A stretch of 54,304 nt of DNA from CAINDI01 sp037127585 (GTDB lineage: Bacteria; Verrucomicrobiota; Verrucomicrobiia; Palsa-1439), in contig JBAXYB010000008.1 of assembly GCA_037127585.1 (NCBI GenBank), positions 1-54,304 of the forward strand, written 5' to 3'. Position 1 is the stretch's first letter. Each line of letters starts with the position of its first letter. Below are positions 1 through 8,792 of the stretch, piece after piece. A program made the position numbers and the translations under genes. Below the pieces are notes generated by a model that made no database searches, had not been told where the DNA came from, and saw only the letters and a list, made by a program, of their open reading frames with translations.

Positions 1-680
1 CTTAGATGTTCTTTGACTAATTCGTTCGCCCGGTAACTCTCCGAACGCTTCACCGCCGCTTCAAATTCCTCCTCGGTATTCCAGTACGCCTGACCGGATT
101 CAAACATCGACCACGGTTTCGGCCGCATATTGCCGTCCTTCTTCCGGTATTTCACGCCGGCCACCAGGGTGGATTTGCCCACGAACCGGTAGGTGCGGTC
201 GAAGAAAACCCGGTCGACCCGGATTGTCTTCCCGTCGTCCGCATATCGGCCCCAGAGGGTAAACGAGGCGACGAAAAGTTTGGCCCGATTGGGATGCTCC
301 CGGAAAGTTCCCATATCATTCTCCGAGTTCTCCCCGCCCCGGGATGCTTTCATTGAAATCTCAATCGTCTGCTTCCCACAAATGATCGCGAGATCCGCCA
401 ACCGGTTCTTCTCGCTCCCCGTCAGGCCGGTATCGAAGTTCTTGTCGGTCAATCCCGGGATGTGTTTCTTCAGCGCGACGCAGAAAGCCGCTTGGGCATC
501 GTCCTCAAAATTCCGCCACACCGTCGTGTAGCTCGCCGTGTACCGGTTCGTCGTCAGCGCCGTGGTCACCTCACTCGCCAGCGTCTCCTTCAACTCATCC
601 AACTTAGCCACGACCTCACTCGCCGTCGGTTCGCCCCACACCCGGAGTGCCAGCACGAATAACCAAACGTGGCGTTTCAC
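1..680 (-). CDS. Putative restriction endonuclease, 3' end beyond window
   Basis: An open frame of about 226 codons reads leftward from a GTG at 680-678 and runs off the window edge without a stop. The GTG overlaps the TGA of the methyltransferase (GTGA), which implies translational coupling. The protein is soluble and has a stretch with D96, E107 and K111 (ending 'IEISMKAS') that could be a PD-(D/E)XK-like nuclease core, although the spacing is not canonical. I do not recognise the family from sequence alone. The restriction role is inferred from its position directly behind a type II methyltransferase. The start is uncertain: the first 14 residues are hydrophobic and a second GTG follows in frame at codon 14. 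Confidence 0.55.
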   Translation of the reverse strand, partial: MKRHVWLFVLALRVWGEPTASEVVAKLDELKETLASEVTTALTTNRYTASYTTVWRNFEDDAQAAFCVALKKHIPGLTDKNFDTGLTGSEKNRLADLAIICGKQTIEISMKASRGGENSENDMGTFREHPNRAKLFVASFTLWGRYADDGKTIRVDRVFFDRTYRFVGKSTLVAGVKYRKKDGNMRPKPWSMFESGQAYWNTEEEFEAAVKRSESYRANELVKEHL

Positions 681-1429
681 TGCGTCAAGCGCTCCCGTGC
701 GATCGCGCAGTACTTCCGCGACCGGTCGATATGGATGAAGTGCCGGCTCGTCTCGTTGGCGACTTTGGCCACCGTCCCGGTCCCACCGAACGGATCGAGC
801 ACCACATTCTTCCGGTAACTGTAAAACTTGATCAACCGCCGAATCAATTCCTCTGGGAAGGGGGCGGGATGTCCGCCGGTCGTCTTCTTCAAGAATGGCT
901 GCCGGCCTTTCGTCTCCGGGTGAATGTCCCAAAAGCCATCACTGCATTTGATAAACTCATCGCTCGTGATATCCGCATCCGCTTTGTCGCCTGGCAACTT
1001 CCACGAACCCTTCGAGAACACCAACACATACTCCCAACTCGGCATGATGTGTGGATTGCTCGGACTCCGAAACGAACCCCACGCCGTCCGTCGCCGGATC
1101 GTCTGCTTGTACCAGATGATCTCCGTCCGCATGATGAACCCGAGATCGCGGAGTTGCCGGGCCATGTCATAGTGGACGGGTTTGAAATCCTTGATGCTCG
1201 TCGGACAAATGTTCAACGCAAACCGTCCCCCCGGCACCAGTACTCGTAACACTTGCCGCCAAACCGGCATGAGCCACTCCAAATACTTTTCATACGGCAT
1301 CGAATCATCATGCCCGTCGTACTCCAAGCCGACGTTATATGGCGGTGACGTGATGGCCAGATGCACCGACTCCGCCGGTAACTTCTGCATCACGGTCCGG
1401 CAATCACCGCAGATGATTTGATCCTTCAT
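677..1429 (-). CDS. Site-specific DNA methyltransferase, beta class (N4-C or N6-A)
   Basis: 250 aa. The catalytic motif IV 'TSPPYN' is at residues 27-32 and the AdoMet-binding motif 'DPFGGTGT' lies near the C-terminus (about 211-218). Motif IV before motif I is the beta-class order. The SPPY form is most common in N4-cytosine enzymes, but N6-adenine activity cannot be excluded. The length is normal for a small type II modification enzyme. It is transcribed away from aroK, with only 35 bp between the two starts, and overlaps the putative endonuclease gene downstream, giving a compact restriction-modification pair. The ATG at 1429 is preceded by a purine-rich GAGGG. Confidence 0.9.
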   Translation of the reverse strand: MKDQIICGDCRTVMQKLPAESVHLAITSPPYNVGLEYDGHDDSMPYEKYLEWLMPVWRQVLRVLVPGGRFALNICPTSIKDFKPVHYDMARQLRDLGFIMRTEIIWYKQTIRRRTAWGSFRSPSNPHIMPSWEYVLVFSKGSWKLPGDKADADITSDEFIKCSDGFWDIHPETKGRQPFLKKTTGGHPAPFPEELIRRLIKFYSYRKNVVLDPFGGTGTVAKVANETSRHFIHIDRSRKYCAIARERLTQ

Positions 1430-1464
1430 GTCCCTCTTATAAATCTGCTACAGTCGATTGCGCG

Positions 1465-1989
1465 ATGAAAAACCTCGTCCTCGTCGGTTTTATGGGCAGC
1501 GGCAAGACCAGCGCCGGGCGGATCGCCGCGCCCCGGCTCGGGTTGACCTTCGTGGATATGGACGCGGTTCTCGAAAGCCGCCTCGGCCAGACCATCGCGA
1601 AAGTCTTCGAGACCAAAGGCGAGGCGTTCTTCCGCGAAAACGAACGCGCCCTCGCGCAAGAACTGGCCGCCAAATCAGATCAAGTCATCGCCACCGGCGG
1701 TGGCATCGTCCTCAACCCCGACAACCTCCGTGACTTCAGTCGGACCGGCCTCGTGGTTTGCTTTTGGATTTCGCCGGAAGCCGCCTTCAAACGGACCAAA
1801 CGCTCCAAAAAACGCCCACTCCTCGAAGGCGACACGGACCGGCGCGCGCGGCTCGAAGCGTTGCTGAAACAGCGCGAGCCGCTCTACCGGGCCATCCCGC
1901 ATCAGATTGACGTCTCCGCCATGACGGAGCGACAACAAGCCGATGTCATCGAACGCATCTACCGCCAGCACGCGCGCCGCCGCAGTTAA
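1465..1989 (+). CDS. aroK: Shikimate kinase
   Basis: 174 aa, the usual length. It phosphorylates shikimate at the 3-OH with ATP in the cytosolic chorismate pathway. Walker A 'GFMGSGKTS' starts at residue 8, the shikimate-binding D-M-D follows at 32-34 (in 'FVDMDAV'), and the 'TGGG' substrate loop is near residue 77. The lid region has the expected R/K-rich 'RSKKRPLL'. The start at 1465 has no Shine-Dalgarno; an extended -10 (TGC TACAGT, 1446-1454) sits just ahead of it, so the leader is very short. The gene overlaps queG by 47 bp. Confidence 0.95.
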   Translation: MKNLVLVGFMGSGKTSAGRIAAPRLGLTFVDMDAVLESRLGQTIAKVFETKGEAFFRENERALAQELAAKSDQVIATGGGIVLNPDNLRDFSRTGLVVCFWISPEAAFKRTKRSKKRPLLEGDTDRRARLEALLKQREPLYRAIPHQIDVSAMTERQQADVIERIYRQHARRRS

Positions 1990-2929
1990 AGCCCGCGCGC
2001 GCGCCCTCGGCTTCGATCTCGTCGGAATCACCACCGCCGCGCCGCCGCTGCATGCCGGCGAGTTTCAGCAATGGCTCGCCGATAAATTTCACGGCGAGAT
2101 GGCGTACATGGAGCGCAACGCCACCAAGCGCGCCGACCTCCAGCAAGTTTTGCCGGGAGCGAAATCCATCGTCGTGGTCGGGTTGAATTATTGTGTCGAG
2201 GCTGCCGGCACACCGCGCATCGCCCGGTATGCTCAGGGCGAACGCGATTACCACGACGTGATGGGCGAGAAGCTCAAACAACTCACGGAATTCACCGGCG
2301 GACTTTGGTACGTGGATACCGGGCCGATTCTCGAACGCGATCTCGCGCAACGAGCCGGCATCGGCTTTATCGGCAAACATACGAACCTCATCAGCCGGCA
2401 ACTCGGGAATTGGATTTTTCTCGGCGCGGTGCTCACGCCACTCGAATTGCCGGCGGACGAACCGTCGGGTGAATATTGCGGGACATGCCGGCGGTGCATT
2501 GACGCATGTCCGACGCGGGCCATAGTCGCGCCATACCGGCTCGATGCGCGGTTGTGCATCAGCTATTTGACCATCGAACTGAAGGGCAGCATCCCGGTGG
2601 AACTCCGGCCACTCATTGGTGACCGGGTGTTTGGTTGCGATGATTGCCTCGAAGTTTGTCCGTGGAACCGGTTTGCGCAGGCAGGACAGTTTCGGCCCCG
2701 GGAGTTGCCGGCGTTGGTGGAGTTTCTGTCTTGGGACGAAGCGAAGTTCAAAACCTTCTTTGCCGGGACGCCGATTTACCGGGTGAAGCGGCGCGGGTTT
2801 TTGCGGAACGTGTGCGTGGCGTTGGGAAACATCGGCGACAAGGCGGCGCTGCCGGCGTTGCAGAAGGCGCTCGATGATCCGGAGCCGTTGGTGCGCGAAC
2901 ATGCGGCGTGGGCGATCAGCCGGCTTTGA
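1943..2929 (+). CDS. queG: Epoxyqueuosine reductase
   Basis: 328 aa. QueG reduces epoxyqueuosine to queuosine in tRNA using cobalamin and two 4Fe-4S clusters. The clusters are visible as 'CGTCRRCIDACP' and 'CDDCLEVCP'. The N-terminal half has the expected cobalamin-binding domain, and the C-terminus ends in a HEAT-like helical segment ('PLVREHAAWAISRL'). The start at 1943 lies inside aroK in another frame; a later start inside the first 20 residues is possible because the extreme N-terminus is low complexity. Co-transcription with aroK is likely. Confidence 0.93.
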   Translation: MSSNASTASTRAAAVKARARALGFDLVGITTAAPPLHAGEFQQWLADKFHGEMAYMERNATKRADLQQVLPGAKSIVVVGLNYCVEAAGTPRIARYAQGERDYHDVMGEKLKQLTEFTGGLWYVDTGPILERDLAQRAGIGFIGKHTNLISRQLGNWIFLGAVLTPLELPADEPSGEYCGTCRRCIDACPTRAIVAPYRLDARLCISYLTIELKGSIPVELRPLIGDRVFGCDDCLEVCPWNRFAQAGQFRPRELPALVEFLSWDEAKFKTFFAGTPIYRVKRRGFLRNVCVALGNIGDKAALPALQKALDDPEPLVREHAAWAISRL

Positions 2930-2949
2930 CAGGCTGGCGGTTGGAATGT

Positions 2950-3993
2950 ATGCTCGCGCTCGTGAAATTCATTCGAACTGTTCTCTGTTTGCTGGCCGGA
3001 GCCGTGTCGACTCTGGCGGACACCAACCTGTTTTCCGATGGGACTTGGCTCATCGACGGTGCTGCAGATCCCGGTCCGAATGCCAGCAGCATTAGCATTG
3101 TCATCGATAAGTCGCCGGCCGGCTCGTTCACGGAGCTGAAGTTTTATTACAATACCGGCGGCAGTAATTTTGCGCAGGTGTTTTCGATCAAGGGAAACGG
3201 GACGTGGCAACCGGCGTTGCCGCCGCCGAGCGTGCCGGGCGGGGTGTTTCGGTTGGCGAGTTATTGGGATTGCGAGCAGGGCTTCATCGCGCCCATGACG
3301 GTCACGGAATTGGGCTGGAAGAGTAAGGGAAGCAAGAAGGGCACACTGGAACTGACCGGCAAGATGACGAATGGCAATTCGATGTCGGCGGATAAGATGA
3401 AAATCACCTTTCAGCCGACAGAAACTGATTTGGTGCGGGTAGACCTGGAATTTCAGTTGCGGGCGACGCGGGACTTTTGTGTGAATTTGAACCGGGATAA
3501 CATCCAGGATGAATTTCGGGCGGTGACGATGTATGCGAATTTCACCAACCCGAATGAGTATGCCAATGATCTCGCGCGCTACATCAAGATCACGTCGAAA
3601 GACTGCGCCGGGATTTATGGGTGCTCGACGAAGCGGGAGGCTTTTTGCATTTCGTTGACCAACGCGCCGGCGGGTTATCTGGTCAATGCCCCCCGGCATC
3701 TCGGGGACAAGCGGAACGTGCTCTACCACACGAGCGAGTTGCCACGGAACACGCCGAGTTTGGCGATCGCGCATTTCTCGCCGAACCAGGGGCGCTTCAA
3801 ACCGCAGGGAGTCTTTACGCCGACCGACGATCCGGCGGCTGAGAATGTCCAGTATTTCAGCAATTGGGTGGACGCCAAGAAGGACTACAAAACAAAGCAG
3901 CGCGTCGGGAAGTTTAAGTTGAGCTTGGAAGCCAGTTCACCGAAATCGCCCAACTGCGACGCATTGCAGGAGCCGGCTAGCCCCGCCCAGTAA
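2950..3993 (+). CDS. Secreted protein of unknown function
   Basis: 347 aa from the ATG at 2950, chosen because it places a classical signal peptide at the N-terminus (MLALVKFIRTVLCLLAG..., cleavage likely after 'STLA'). An upstream in-frame ATG at 2908 would put 14 polar residues in front of the signal. The mature part is rich in aromatic and beta-type segments with several cysteines, without a domain I recognise. The last 17 bases overlap the end of the convergent membrane-protein gene. No function is proposed. Confidence 0.75.
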   Translation: MLALVKFIRTVLCLLAGAVSTLADTNLFSDGTWLIDGAADPGPNASSISIVIDKSPAGSFTELKFYYNTGGSNFAQVFSIKGNGTWQPALPPPSVPGGVFRLASYWDCEQGFIAPMTVTELGWKSKGSKKGTLELTGKMTNGNSMSADKMKITFQPTETDLVRVDLEFQLRATRDFCVNLNRDNIQDEFRAVTMYANFTNPNEYANDLARYIKITSKDCAGIYGCSTKREAFCISLTNAPAGYLVNAPRHLGDKRNVLYHTSELPRNTPSLAIAHFSPNQGRFKPQGVFTPTDDPAAENVQYFSNWVDAKKDYKTKQRVGKFKLSLEASSPKSPNCDALQEPASPAQ

Positions 3994-4258
3994 ATTCGCG
4001 CCGGAGCAATTCCCGGCGGGACTCCTTGCCGGCGCGGCGCACGAAGATCAGATCCACCACCGCGGTGATGCCGGCCAGTATGGTGATCAGAAAGCACCAC
4101 GTCCAATAGAGCACGAACTGCGGCCCATGAAGGTCGTCTTTGAGCAGGGTTTCGCCGAGGACAATCATGGCGACGCAGACGGTGATAAAGATGGTGCCGA
4201 GGGTGCGGACGACCAGCTTGCCCCGGTAGTGGAGTTTATCTTGCGGAGGGGCGCCCAT
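3977..4258 (-). CDS. Small two-helix membrane protein
   Basis: 93 aa with two hydrophobic helices (about residues 20-38 and 49-69) and a basic C-terminus ('RRAGKESRRELLRREF'). It starts 12 bp after the ugpC-type gene on the same strand, so the two are probably cotranscribed. No known family is recognised. It might be an accessory of the ABC importer, but that rests on position only. Confidence 0.7.
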   Translation of the reverse strand: MGAPPQDKLHYRGKLVVRTLGTIFITVCVAMIVLGETLLKDDLHGPQFVLYWTWCFLITILAGITAVVDLIFVRRAGKESRRELLRREFTGRG

Positions 4259-4270
4259 TCGCGCCTCACA

Positions 4271-5395
4271 TCACACGATCAGTTTTTCGGTCGTGCCGTC
4301 GAAGAAGTGGCACTTCTTCATGTCGAACGCCAAGTCCAGTTTCTGGTCGACCGTGGCGCGCTGGTGGCCGTTGACGCGGGCGACGAAGCTATGCGTGCCG
4401 GTGTTGAGGTAGATGTAAACTTCGGCGCCCATCGGCTCGACGACTTCCACGGTGGCGGTTAACGTCTGGTCGGCTTTGGCGAATGACGCGATGGTCTTGT
4501 CGTTGATGTCTTCGGGCCGGCAGCCGAACACGACGGCTTTGCCCGCGTGACCGGTCAGTTTGGCGGCCATGTCATCATTGACGCGAATGGCAAAACCTTT
4601 ACCGGCGTTGGCAGTGGTTTCGACGAACCAGAGGCCGGTGCCACGCTGTTCGATGGTGCCTTTGAAGAAGTTCATTGCCGGTGAGCCGATGAAGCCGGCC
4701 ACGAACATGTTTTTTGGATTGTCGTAGAGCGCGATCGGTTCGTCCACTTGTTGGATGAGGCCGTCTTTCATAACCACGATCCGGTCGCCCATGGTCATCG
4801 CTTCGACTTGATCGTGCGTGACGTAAATCATCGTCGAGTTGAGCCGGTTGTGGAGTTTGGAAATTTCGGCGCGCATTTGAACGCGCATCTTGGCGTCGAG
4901 GTTGGAGAGCGGTTCGTCGAAGAGAAACGCTTTGGGTTTGCGTACGATGGCGCGGCCGACGGCGACGCGTTGGCGTTGGCCGCCGGAGAGCGCCTTGGGT
5001 TTGCGTTCGAGTTGTTCGTCGGTAATGCCGAGGATTTGGGCGGCGTCGCGAACGCGTTGGTCGATCTCGGCCTTGGGATATTTGCGCAGCATGAGACCGA
5101 AGGCCATGTTTTTGTAAACGGTCATGTGCGGGTAGAGCGCATAGTTCTGAAACACCATGGCGATGTCGCGATCTTTCGGGGGGACATCGTTCACGACGCG
5201 ACCATCAATCGAGATCGTGCCGCTGGAGATTTCTTCGAGCCCGGCCACCATGCGCAATGTGGTGGACTTGCCGCAACCGGAGGGGCCGACAAACACGATG
5301 AATTCTTGATCGTTAATCTCGAGGTTGGCGTTGTCGACGGCTTTAACGCCGCCGGCATAAACTTTACAAACATTTTCAAGAATGACTTTAGCCAT
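4271..5395 (-). CDS. ugpC: ABC transporter ATP-binding protein, UgpC/MsmK type
   Basis: 374 aa, typical for the MalK/UgpC/MsmK group that energises carbohydrate importers. Walker A 'GPSGCGKST' (residues 38-46), signature 'LSGGQRQ', Walker B 'AFLFDEPLSNLDAK' and the switch His in 'VTHDQ' are all present. The C-terminal third is the regulatory TOBE/OB domain of this group. No permease or binding-protein gene is nearby, so it probably serves several importers encoded elsewhere, as MsmK-like ATPases are known to do. A ribosome site (GGAAGG) precedes the ATG. Confidence 0.93.
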   Translation of the reverse strand: MAKVILENVCKVYAGGVKAVDNANLEINDQEFIVFVGPSGCGKSTTLRMVAGLEEISSGTISIDGRVVNDVPPKDRDIAMVFQNYALYPHMTVYKNMAFGLMLRKYPKAEIDQRVRDAAQILGITDEQLERKPKALSGGQRQRVAVGRAIVRKPKAFLFDEPLSNLDAKMRVQMRAEISKLHNRLNSTMIYVTHDQVEAMTMGDRIVVMKDGLIQQVDEPIALYDNPKNMFVAGFIGSPAMNFFKGTIEQRGTGLWFVETTANAGKGFAIRVNDDMAAKLTGHAGKAVVFGCRPEDINDKTIASFAKADQTLTATVEVVEPMGAEVYIYLNTGTHSFVARVNGHQRATVDQKLDLAFDMKKCHFFDGTTEKLIV

Positions 5396-5497
5396 AGCCT
5401 TTTACCTTCCAGGTTGGGGAAACTCGTCCGCCGTTTGTAGCAAGCGTCTTCGGGTGAGTCAAACTTAACATTGGCGTTTCCCACGCGTGCCGGTGGC

Positions 5498-5514
5498 TGC
5501 TATACTCGCCGCTA
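5498..5514 (+). promoter_or_regulatory. Extended -10 promoter abutting the msbA-like start
   Basis: TGC TATACT (5498-5506) is a good extended -10 element and ends 8 nt before the ATG at 5515. There is no Shine-Dalgarno in between. If used, the transcript would start at or next to the ATG (leaderless). This is inferred from spacing only. Confidence 0.45.
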
Positions 5515-7287
5515 ATGAGTCGAAGCACTTTGATCTCTCCGCAATACCGGCGCTTGGTGGCGTACACGAAACCGTACGTTGGCCGGCTGGCCGGCGGCAT
5601 CCTGTTCGGCATCCTTTACGGACCGACGAATGTGGCGGTGCTGGCGGTGGTCAAGAAGGTGTGGGCCAAGTTCTTTGAGCAAAGTGTCACTGAGTGGACG
5701 TGGCCGCAGGCGGTCGGGGTGGCGGTGTTGCTGCCGTTGGCGATGGCCGCCCGCGGGGTGTGCGATTTTTTGGGGACGTACCTGATGAACTGGGTCGGGT
5801 TGCGGGCGGTAATGGATTTGCGGGTGCGGATGTTTGATCATCTGCAACGATTGTCGTTGGATTATTTCTCCGGTAAGCGGTCGGGCGAATTGATGTCGCG
5901 AGTCACCAATGACTCCGGCGTGGTGCAACAAGGCATCGCCAATGTGATCGAAGACGTGATCAAGGAGCCGGTGACATTGTTAAGCGTGCTCGGCTGGTTG
6001 TTATGGATGGACTGGCGTTTGACGCTCGCGGGCTTGGTGTTATTCCCGCTGTGCATTGTCCCGATCGTCGTCTATGGCCGGCGCACGCGCAAGGCCAGCC
6101 GGTCCGCACAGGAAAATCAGGCAAATCTTTTGACAGTTTTGCAAGAAGCCATCGCGGGCCTGCGCGTGATCCGGGCGTTTGGGATGGAAGAGCGCGAGAC
6201 GGAGGAGTTTCGCGTGATTTGCCGGAATTTCTTCCGGCAACGCATGCGCGTGGTGCGGGCAAAAGCGATCAGCACACCGTTGATCGAGATGGTGGCCGGT
6301 TTGGGCGGCTCGTTGGTGTTTTTATACGCGTTCTACATGGGCATGGAAGGCAGCAAACTCATCGCTTTTGGTCTTGGCTTGTTCATGTTGTACGCGCCGG
6401 TCAAGAAGCTCAGCCGGGTTCATCTCCAAATCCAGGAAACACTCGCCGCCGCCGAACGCATCTTTCAATTGCTCGACCAACAGCCAACCGTCGTCGAAGC
6501 GACCCAGCCGAAAGAGCTGCCGCGCTTCAGTCGCAGTCTCGAATTCGACCACGTCACTTTTCATTACGCCGAAGCCGGTGACGGTCGCGACACCATGGTG
6601 CTCGATGACATCCACGTTCAGATTCCGGCTGGCTCGCTCGTGGCCGTAGTCGGCGCCAGCGGCGCCGGCAAAACCACACTGTTCAATCTGATTCCCCGTT
6701 TCTACGATCCGATCCGGGGTGCCGTCCGGGTGGATGGTGCCGACATTCGGGAATTCAGTTTCAAATCCTTGCGCGCGCAAATCGGCCTCGTGACGCAGGA
6801 GACGTTCCTCTTCAACGACACGATCGCGACCAACATCGGCTACGGCAAACCCGGGGCGACTCGCGACGAAATCATTGAAGCCGCCAAGCTGGCCCACGCC
6901 CACGATTTCATCATGCAGATGCCGCAGCAGTACGAAACCTTTACCGGCGATCTCGGAGTCAAACTCTCCGGCGGTCAACGCCAGCGCCTGTCCATCGCGC
7001 GCGCGCTCGTGAAAAATCCGCCGATCTTGCTATTGGATGAAGCTACCAACGCACTCGACACGGAAAGTGAACGCGTTGTCCAGGCCGCGCTCGACGATCT
7101 CATGTGGGGCAGCAGCAAACGCGCGATTACCATGTTGGTCATCGCGCACCGGCTGTCCACCGTGCAGCACGCCAACCTGATTCTCGTGCTCGACAAAGGC
7201 CGGGTGGCGCAGCAGGGGACGCACGAGCAATTAATTGCGCGCGCCGGCACGTACAAGCGGCTGCACGACCTGCAGTTCAAGGCATGA
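5515..7287 (+). CDS. msbA: MsbA-type ABC exporter (fused permease and ATPase)
   Basis: 590 aa. An N-terminal six-helix export domain (to about residue 320) is followed by a nucleotide-binding domain with Walker A 'GASGAGKTT', signature 'LSGGQRQR' and 'LLLDEATNALD'. The architecture and length match the MsbA/LmrA half-transporter family; lipid A-core flipping is the known role of MsbA. The next gene, an acyltransferase-like protein, overlaps by ATGA, which supports an envelope lipid role. Other substrates cannot be excluded. Confidence 0.88.
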   Translation: MSRSTLISPQYRRLVAYTKPYVGRLAGGILFGILYGPTNVAVLAVVKKVWAKFFEQSVTEWTWPQAVGVAVLLPLAMAARGVCDFLGTYLMNWVGLRAVMDLRVRMFDHLQRLSLDYFSGKRSGELMSRVTNDSGVVQQGIANVIEDVIKEPVTLLSVLGWLLWMDWRLTLAGLVLFPLCIVPIVVYGRRTRKASRSAQENQANLLTVLQEAIAGLRVIRAFGMEERETEEFRVICRNFFRQRMRVVRAKAISTPLIEMVAGLGGSLVFLYAFYMGMEGSKLIAFGLGLFMLYAPVKKLSRVHLQIQETLAAAERIFQLLDQQPTVVEATQPKELPRFSRSLEFDHVTFHYAEAGDGRDTMVLDDIHVQIPAGSLVAVVGASGAGKTTLFNLIPRFYDPIRGAVRVDGADIREFSFKSLRAQIGLVTQETFLFNDTIATNIGYGKPGATRDEIIEAAKLAHAHDFIMQMPQQYETFTGDLGVKLSGGQRQRLSIARALVKNPPILLLDEATNALDTESERVVQAALDDLMWGSSKRAITMLVIAHRLSTVQHANLILVLDKGRVAQQGTHEQLIARAGTYKRLHDLQFKA

Positions 7288-7904
7288 TGGGCTGGGTGCT
7301 GCGTTTTCTGGTGATGTTCATTGGCGGCACGTTGCGCTGGCGGATCGAAGATCCGGGCGGCTTGCTGACCGCCACGCCGCGCCGGTCAGCCATCTTCGCC
7401 ATGTGGCACAACCGGCTGTTTCTCGTCCCGTATCTCTACCGGAAACATTGGCACAGCCGGCAACGGACGAAGGTTGTGGTGCTGGTCAGCGCCAGCAAAG
7501 ATGGCGCGAAACTCGTTCGCGTGTTGGAAAAGTTTGACCTGATTTGTGTTCGTGGATCCAGCAGCCGGCGTGGCACGGAAGCCTTGTTGGAGATGACCCG
7601 GTACGTCAACGACGGCTACGATGCCGGCATCACGCCAGACGGCCCGCGGGGGCCAAAATATCACGCGGCCAGCGGCGTCATCAGTCTGGCGCAAGTGACC
7701 GGCGCGCCCATCATTCCGTTTGCGTGGAACGTGACGTGGAAGATTACCCTCAAGAGTTGGGATGCCTTCATGATTCCGCTGCCGTTTAGCCGCGCGACCT
7801 TGCGGATTGGTGCGCCCCTGAGCGTGAGCCGGGATGAGGATCGCGAAAGCAAACGGCTTGAGCTGGAAAGCGTTTTGAAGTTTCTCTCGGCCCCAGAAAA
7901 ATAG
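7284..7904 (+). CDS. Lysophospholipid acyltransferase-like protein (DUF374)
   Basis: 206 aa from the ATG at 7284, which overlaps the msbA-like stop (ATGA). DUF374 members belong to the lysophospholipid acyltransferase superfamily. Seen here are 'MWHNRLFLVPY' near residue 35, 'CVRGSSSRRG' and 'TPDGPRGP', the conserved blocks of this family, and an N-terminal hydrophobic segment that would anchor it to the inner membrane. Coupling to an MsbA-type exporter fits acylation of a lipid A precursor or related glycolipid, which is an inference. The in-frame ORF extends further upstream inside msbA, but that part is not family-like. Confidence 0.85.
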   Translation: MMGWVLRFLVMFIGGTLRWRIEDPGGLLTATPRRSAIFAMWHNRLFLVPYLYRKHWHSRQRTKVVVLVSASKDGAKLVRVLEKFDLICVRGSSSRRGTEALLEMTRYVNDGYDAGITPDGPRGPKYHAASGVISLAQVTGAPIIPFAWNVTWKITLKSWDAFMIPLPFSRATLRIGAPLSVSRDEDRESKRLELESVLKFLSAPEK

Positions 7905-7949
7905 TTTGAACTAATTACCCAGAGTGTGGTCAAATGGTGTGCATGGTAC

Positions 7950-8069
7950 GAAAGACTTCAATCGGTTGCTCGAGTCGGCCTCCGGTAAGTGGCTGCGCTT
8001 CTCCTAGCCTGACCTGACCTCACCCAGGCAGTTACTACCAACGACCCGAGCAGCCGATTGAGGCCTTTC
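7950..8069 (-). ncRNA. ffs: Signal recognition particle RNA (4.5S-like), atypical apical loop
   Basis: This stretch between genes folds as one long hairpin on the minus strand. The outer stem pairs 8065-8069 with 7950-7954, and after a small internal loop a 19-bp helix with one mismatch and one wobble. An inner stem GGTGAG/CTTACC leads to GTCAGG on the 5' side and AGCGCAGCC on the 3' side, closely matching the SRP domain IV core GUCAGG...AGCAGCC. The length of about 120 nt suits a bacterial small SRP RNA. The apical part (UCAGGCUAGGAGA) and one extra G in the 3' core differ from the E. coli form, hence moderate confidence. Confidence 0.6.
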
Positions 8070-8073
8070 AGTT

Positions 8074-8658
8074 TTAGAGCTCACCGTTTGCCCGATAATA
8101 CTCGTAATATTCCATCACCGTTTCAATGTACCGGCGCACCGTCGGGAAACTGATCGCGTTGCGAAACTCTTCGGCCGTCGTTGCTTCGCGATTCGGCAAC
8201 CACCGTAGACAATGCCCCAAGCCGGCATTGTATTCTGCCAGCGCGAACGGCACCGGGTCATCCCGCCCCTGCCAGCGGCGGAGAGCGCGGGCTAGGTACC
8301 ACGTCCCGGCTTCGATATTGGTGCGCTCGTTCCAAAGTAAATCCTTGGTGAAATCTTTGCGCCCGGTTCCCCGCGCCCAGTCGCGGCCGGCACCCTCCGT
8401 TACCTGCATCAAACCAATCTCACCGGCGCGACCCAAAACATCCGGGTCGAATTCGCTTTCGCGCCGAATGACGGCCTTGATGAGAAATTTATCGACGGAG
8501 TTGGCGGTGGCGACTTCTTCAATGATCCGGTTGTAGCGTTGCTCGCGAAAGCGCCACCGAGTATAGACCGTGCCGGCGGCGAGAATTGCGACGCCAATTA
8601 AAAGCCAAGCTAAAAGGTTACCAATTCGATGGCTGGCAGACTTTATCCGGTGGGACAT
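8074..8658 (-). CDS. Soluble lytic murein transglycosylase domain protein (SLT)
   Basis: 194 aa. An N-terminal hydrophobic helix (about residues 13-30) anchors or exports the protein. The lysozyme-like SLT domain follows, with the catalytic Glu in 'RRESEFDP', then 'GEIGLMQV' and 'ALAEYNAG', the three diagnostic blocks. It would cleave the MurNAc-GlcNAc bond in peptidoglycan in the periplasm. The start has no Shine-Dalgarno, and TACAAT (8666-8671 on the minus strand) ends 7 nt before the ATG. Confidence 0.93.
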   Translation of the reverse strand: MSHRIKSASHRIGNLLAWLLIGVAILAAGTVYTRWRFREQRYNRIIEEVATANSVDKFLIKAVIRRESEFDPDVLGRAGEIGLMQVTEGAGRDWARGTGRKDFTKDLLWNERTNIEAGTWYLARALRRWQGRDDPVPFALAEYNAGLGHCLRWLPNREATTAEEFRNAISFPTVRRYIETVMEYYEYYRANGEL

Positions 8659-8732
8659 GGGCGGTATTGTACAAATCTGCCCATTAGAATTGAAAGACTA
8701 AGCTTGAACTTTCTAGGAGACCCTGCCAAACA

Positions 8733-8748
8733 TGGCACGTCATTTGCA
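8733..8748 (+). promoter_or_regulatory. Sigma-54 (-24/-12) promoter for the pilin gene
   Basis: TGGCACGTCATTTGCA matches the sigma-54 consensus TGGCACG-N4-TTGCW at every specified position. Transcription would start near 8758, about 35 nt before the pilin ATG. Type IV-related pilin genes are often sigma-54 dependent. No activator-binding site was identified. Confidence 0.75.
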
Positions 8749-8792
8749 GTAATAAGGTGCTCAGAGACAGTGTGTTCAGATAGTGAACAGTG

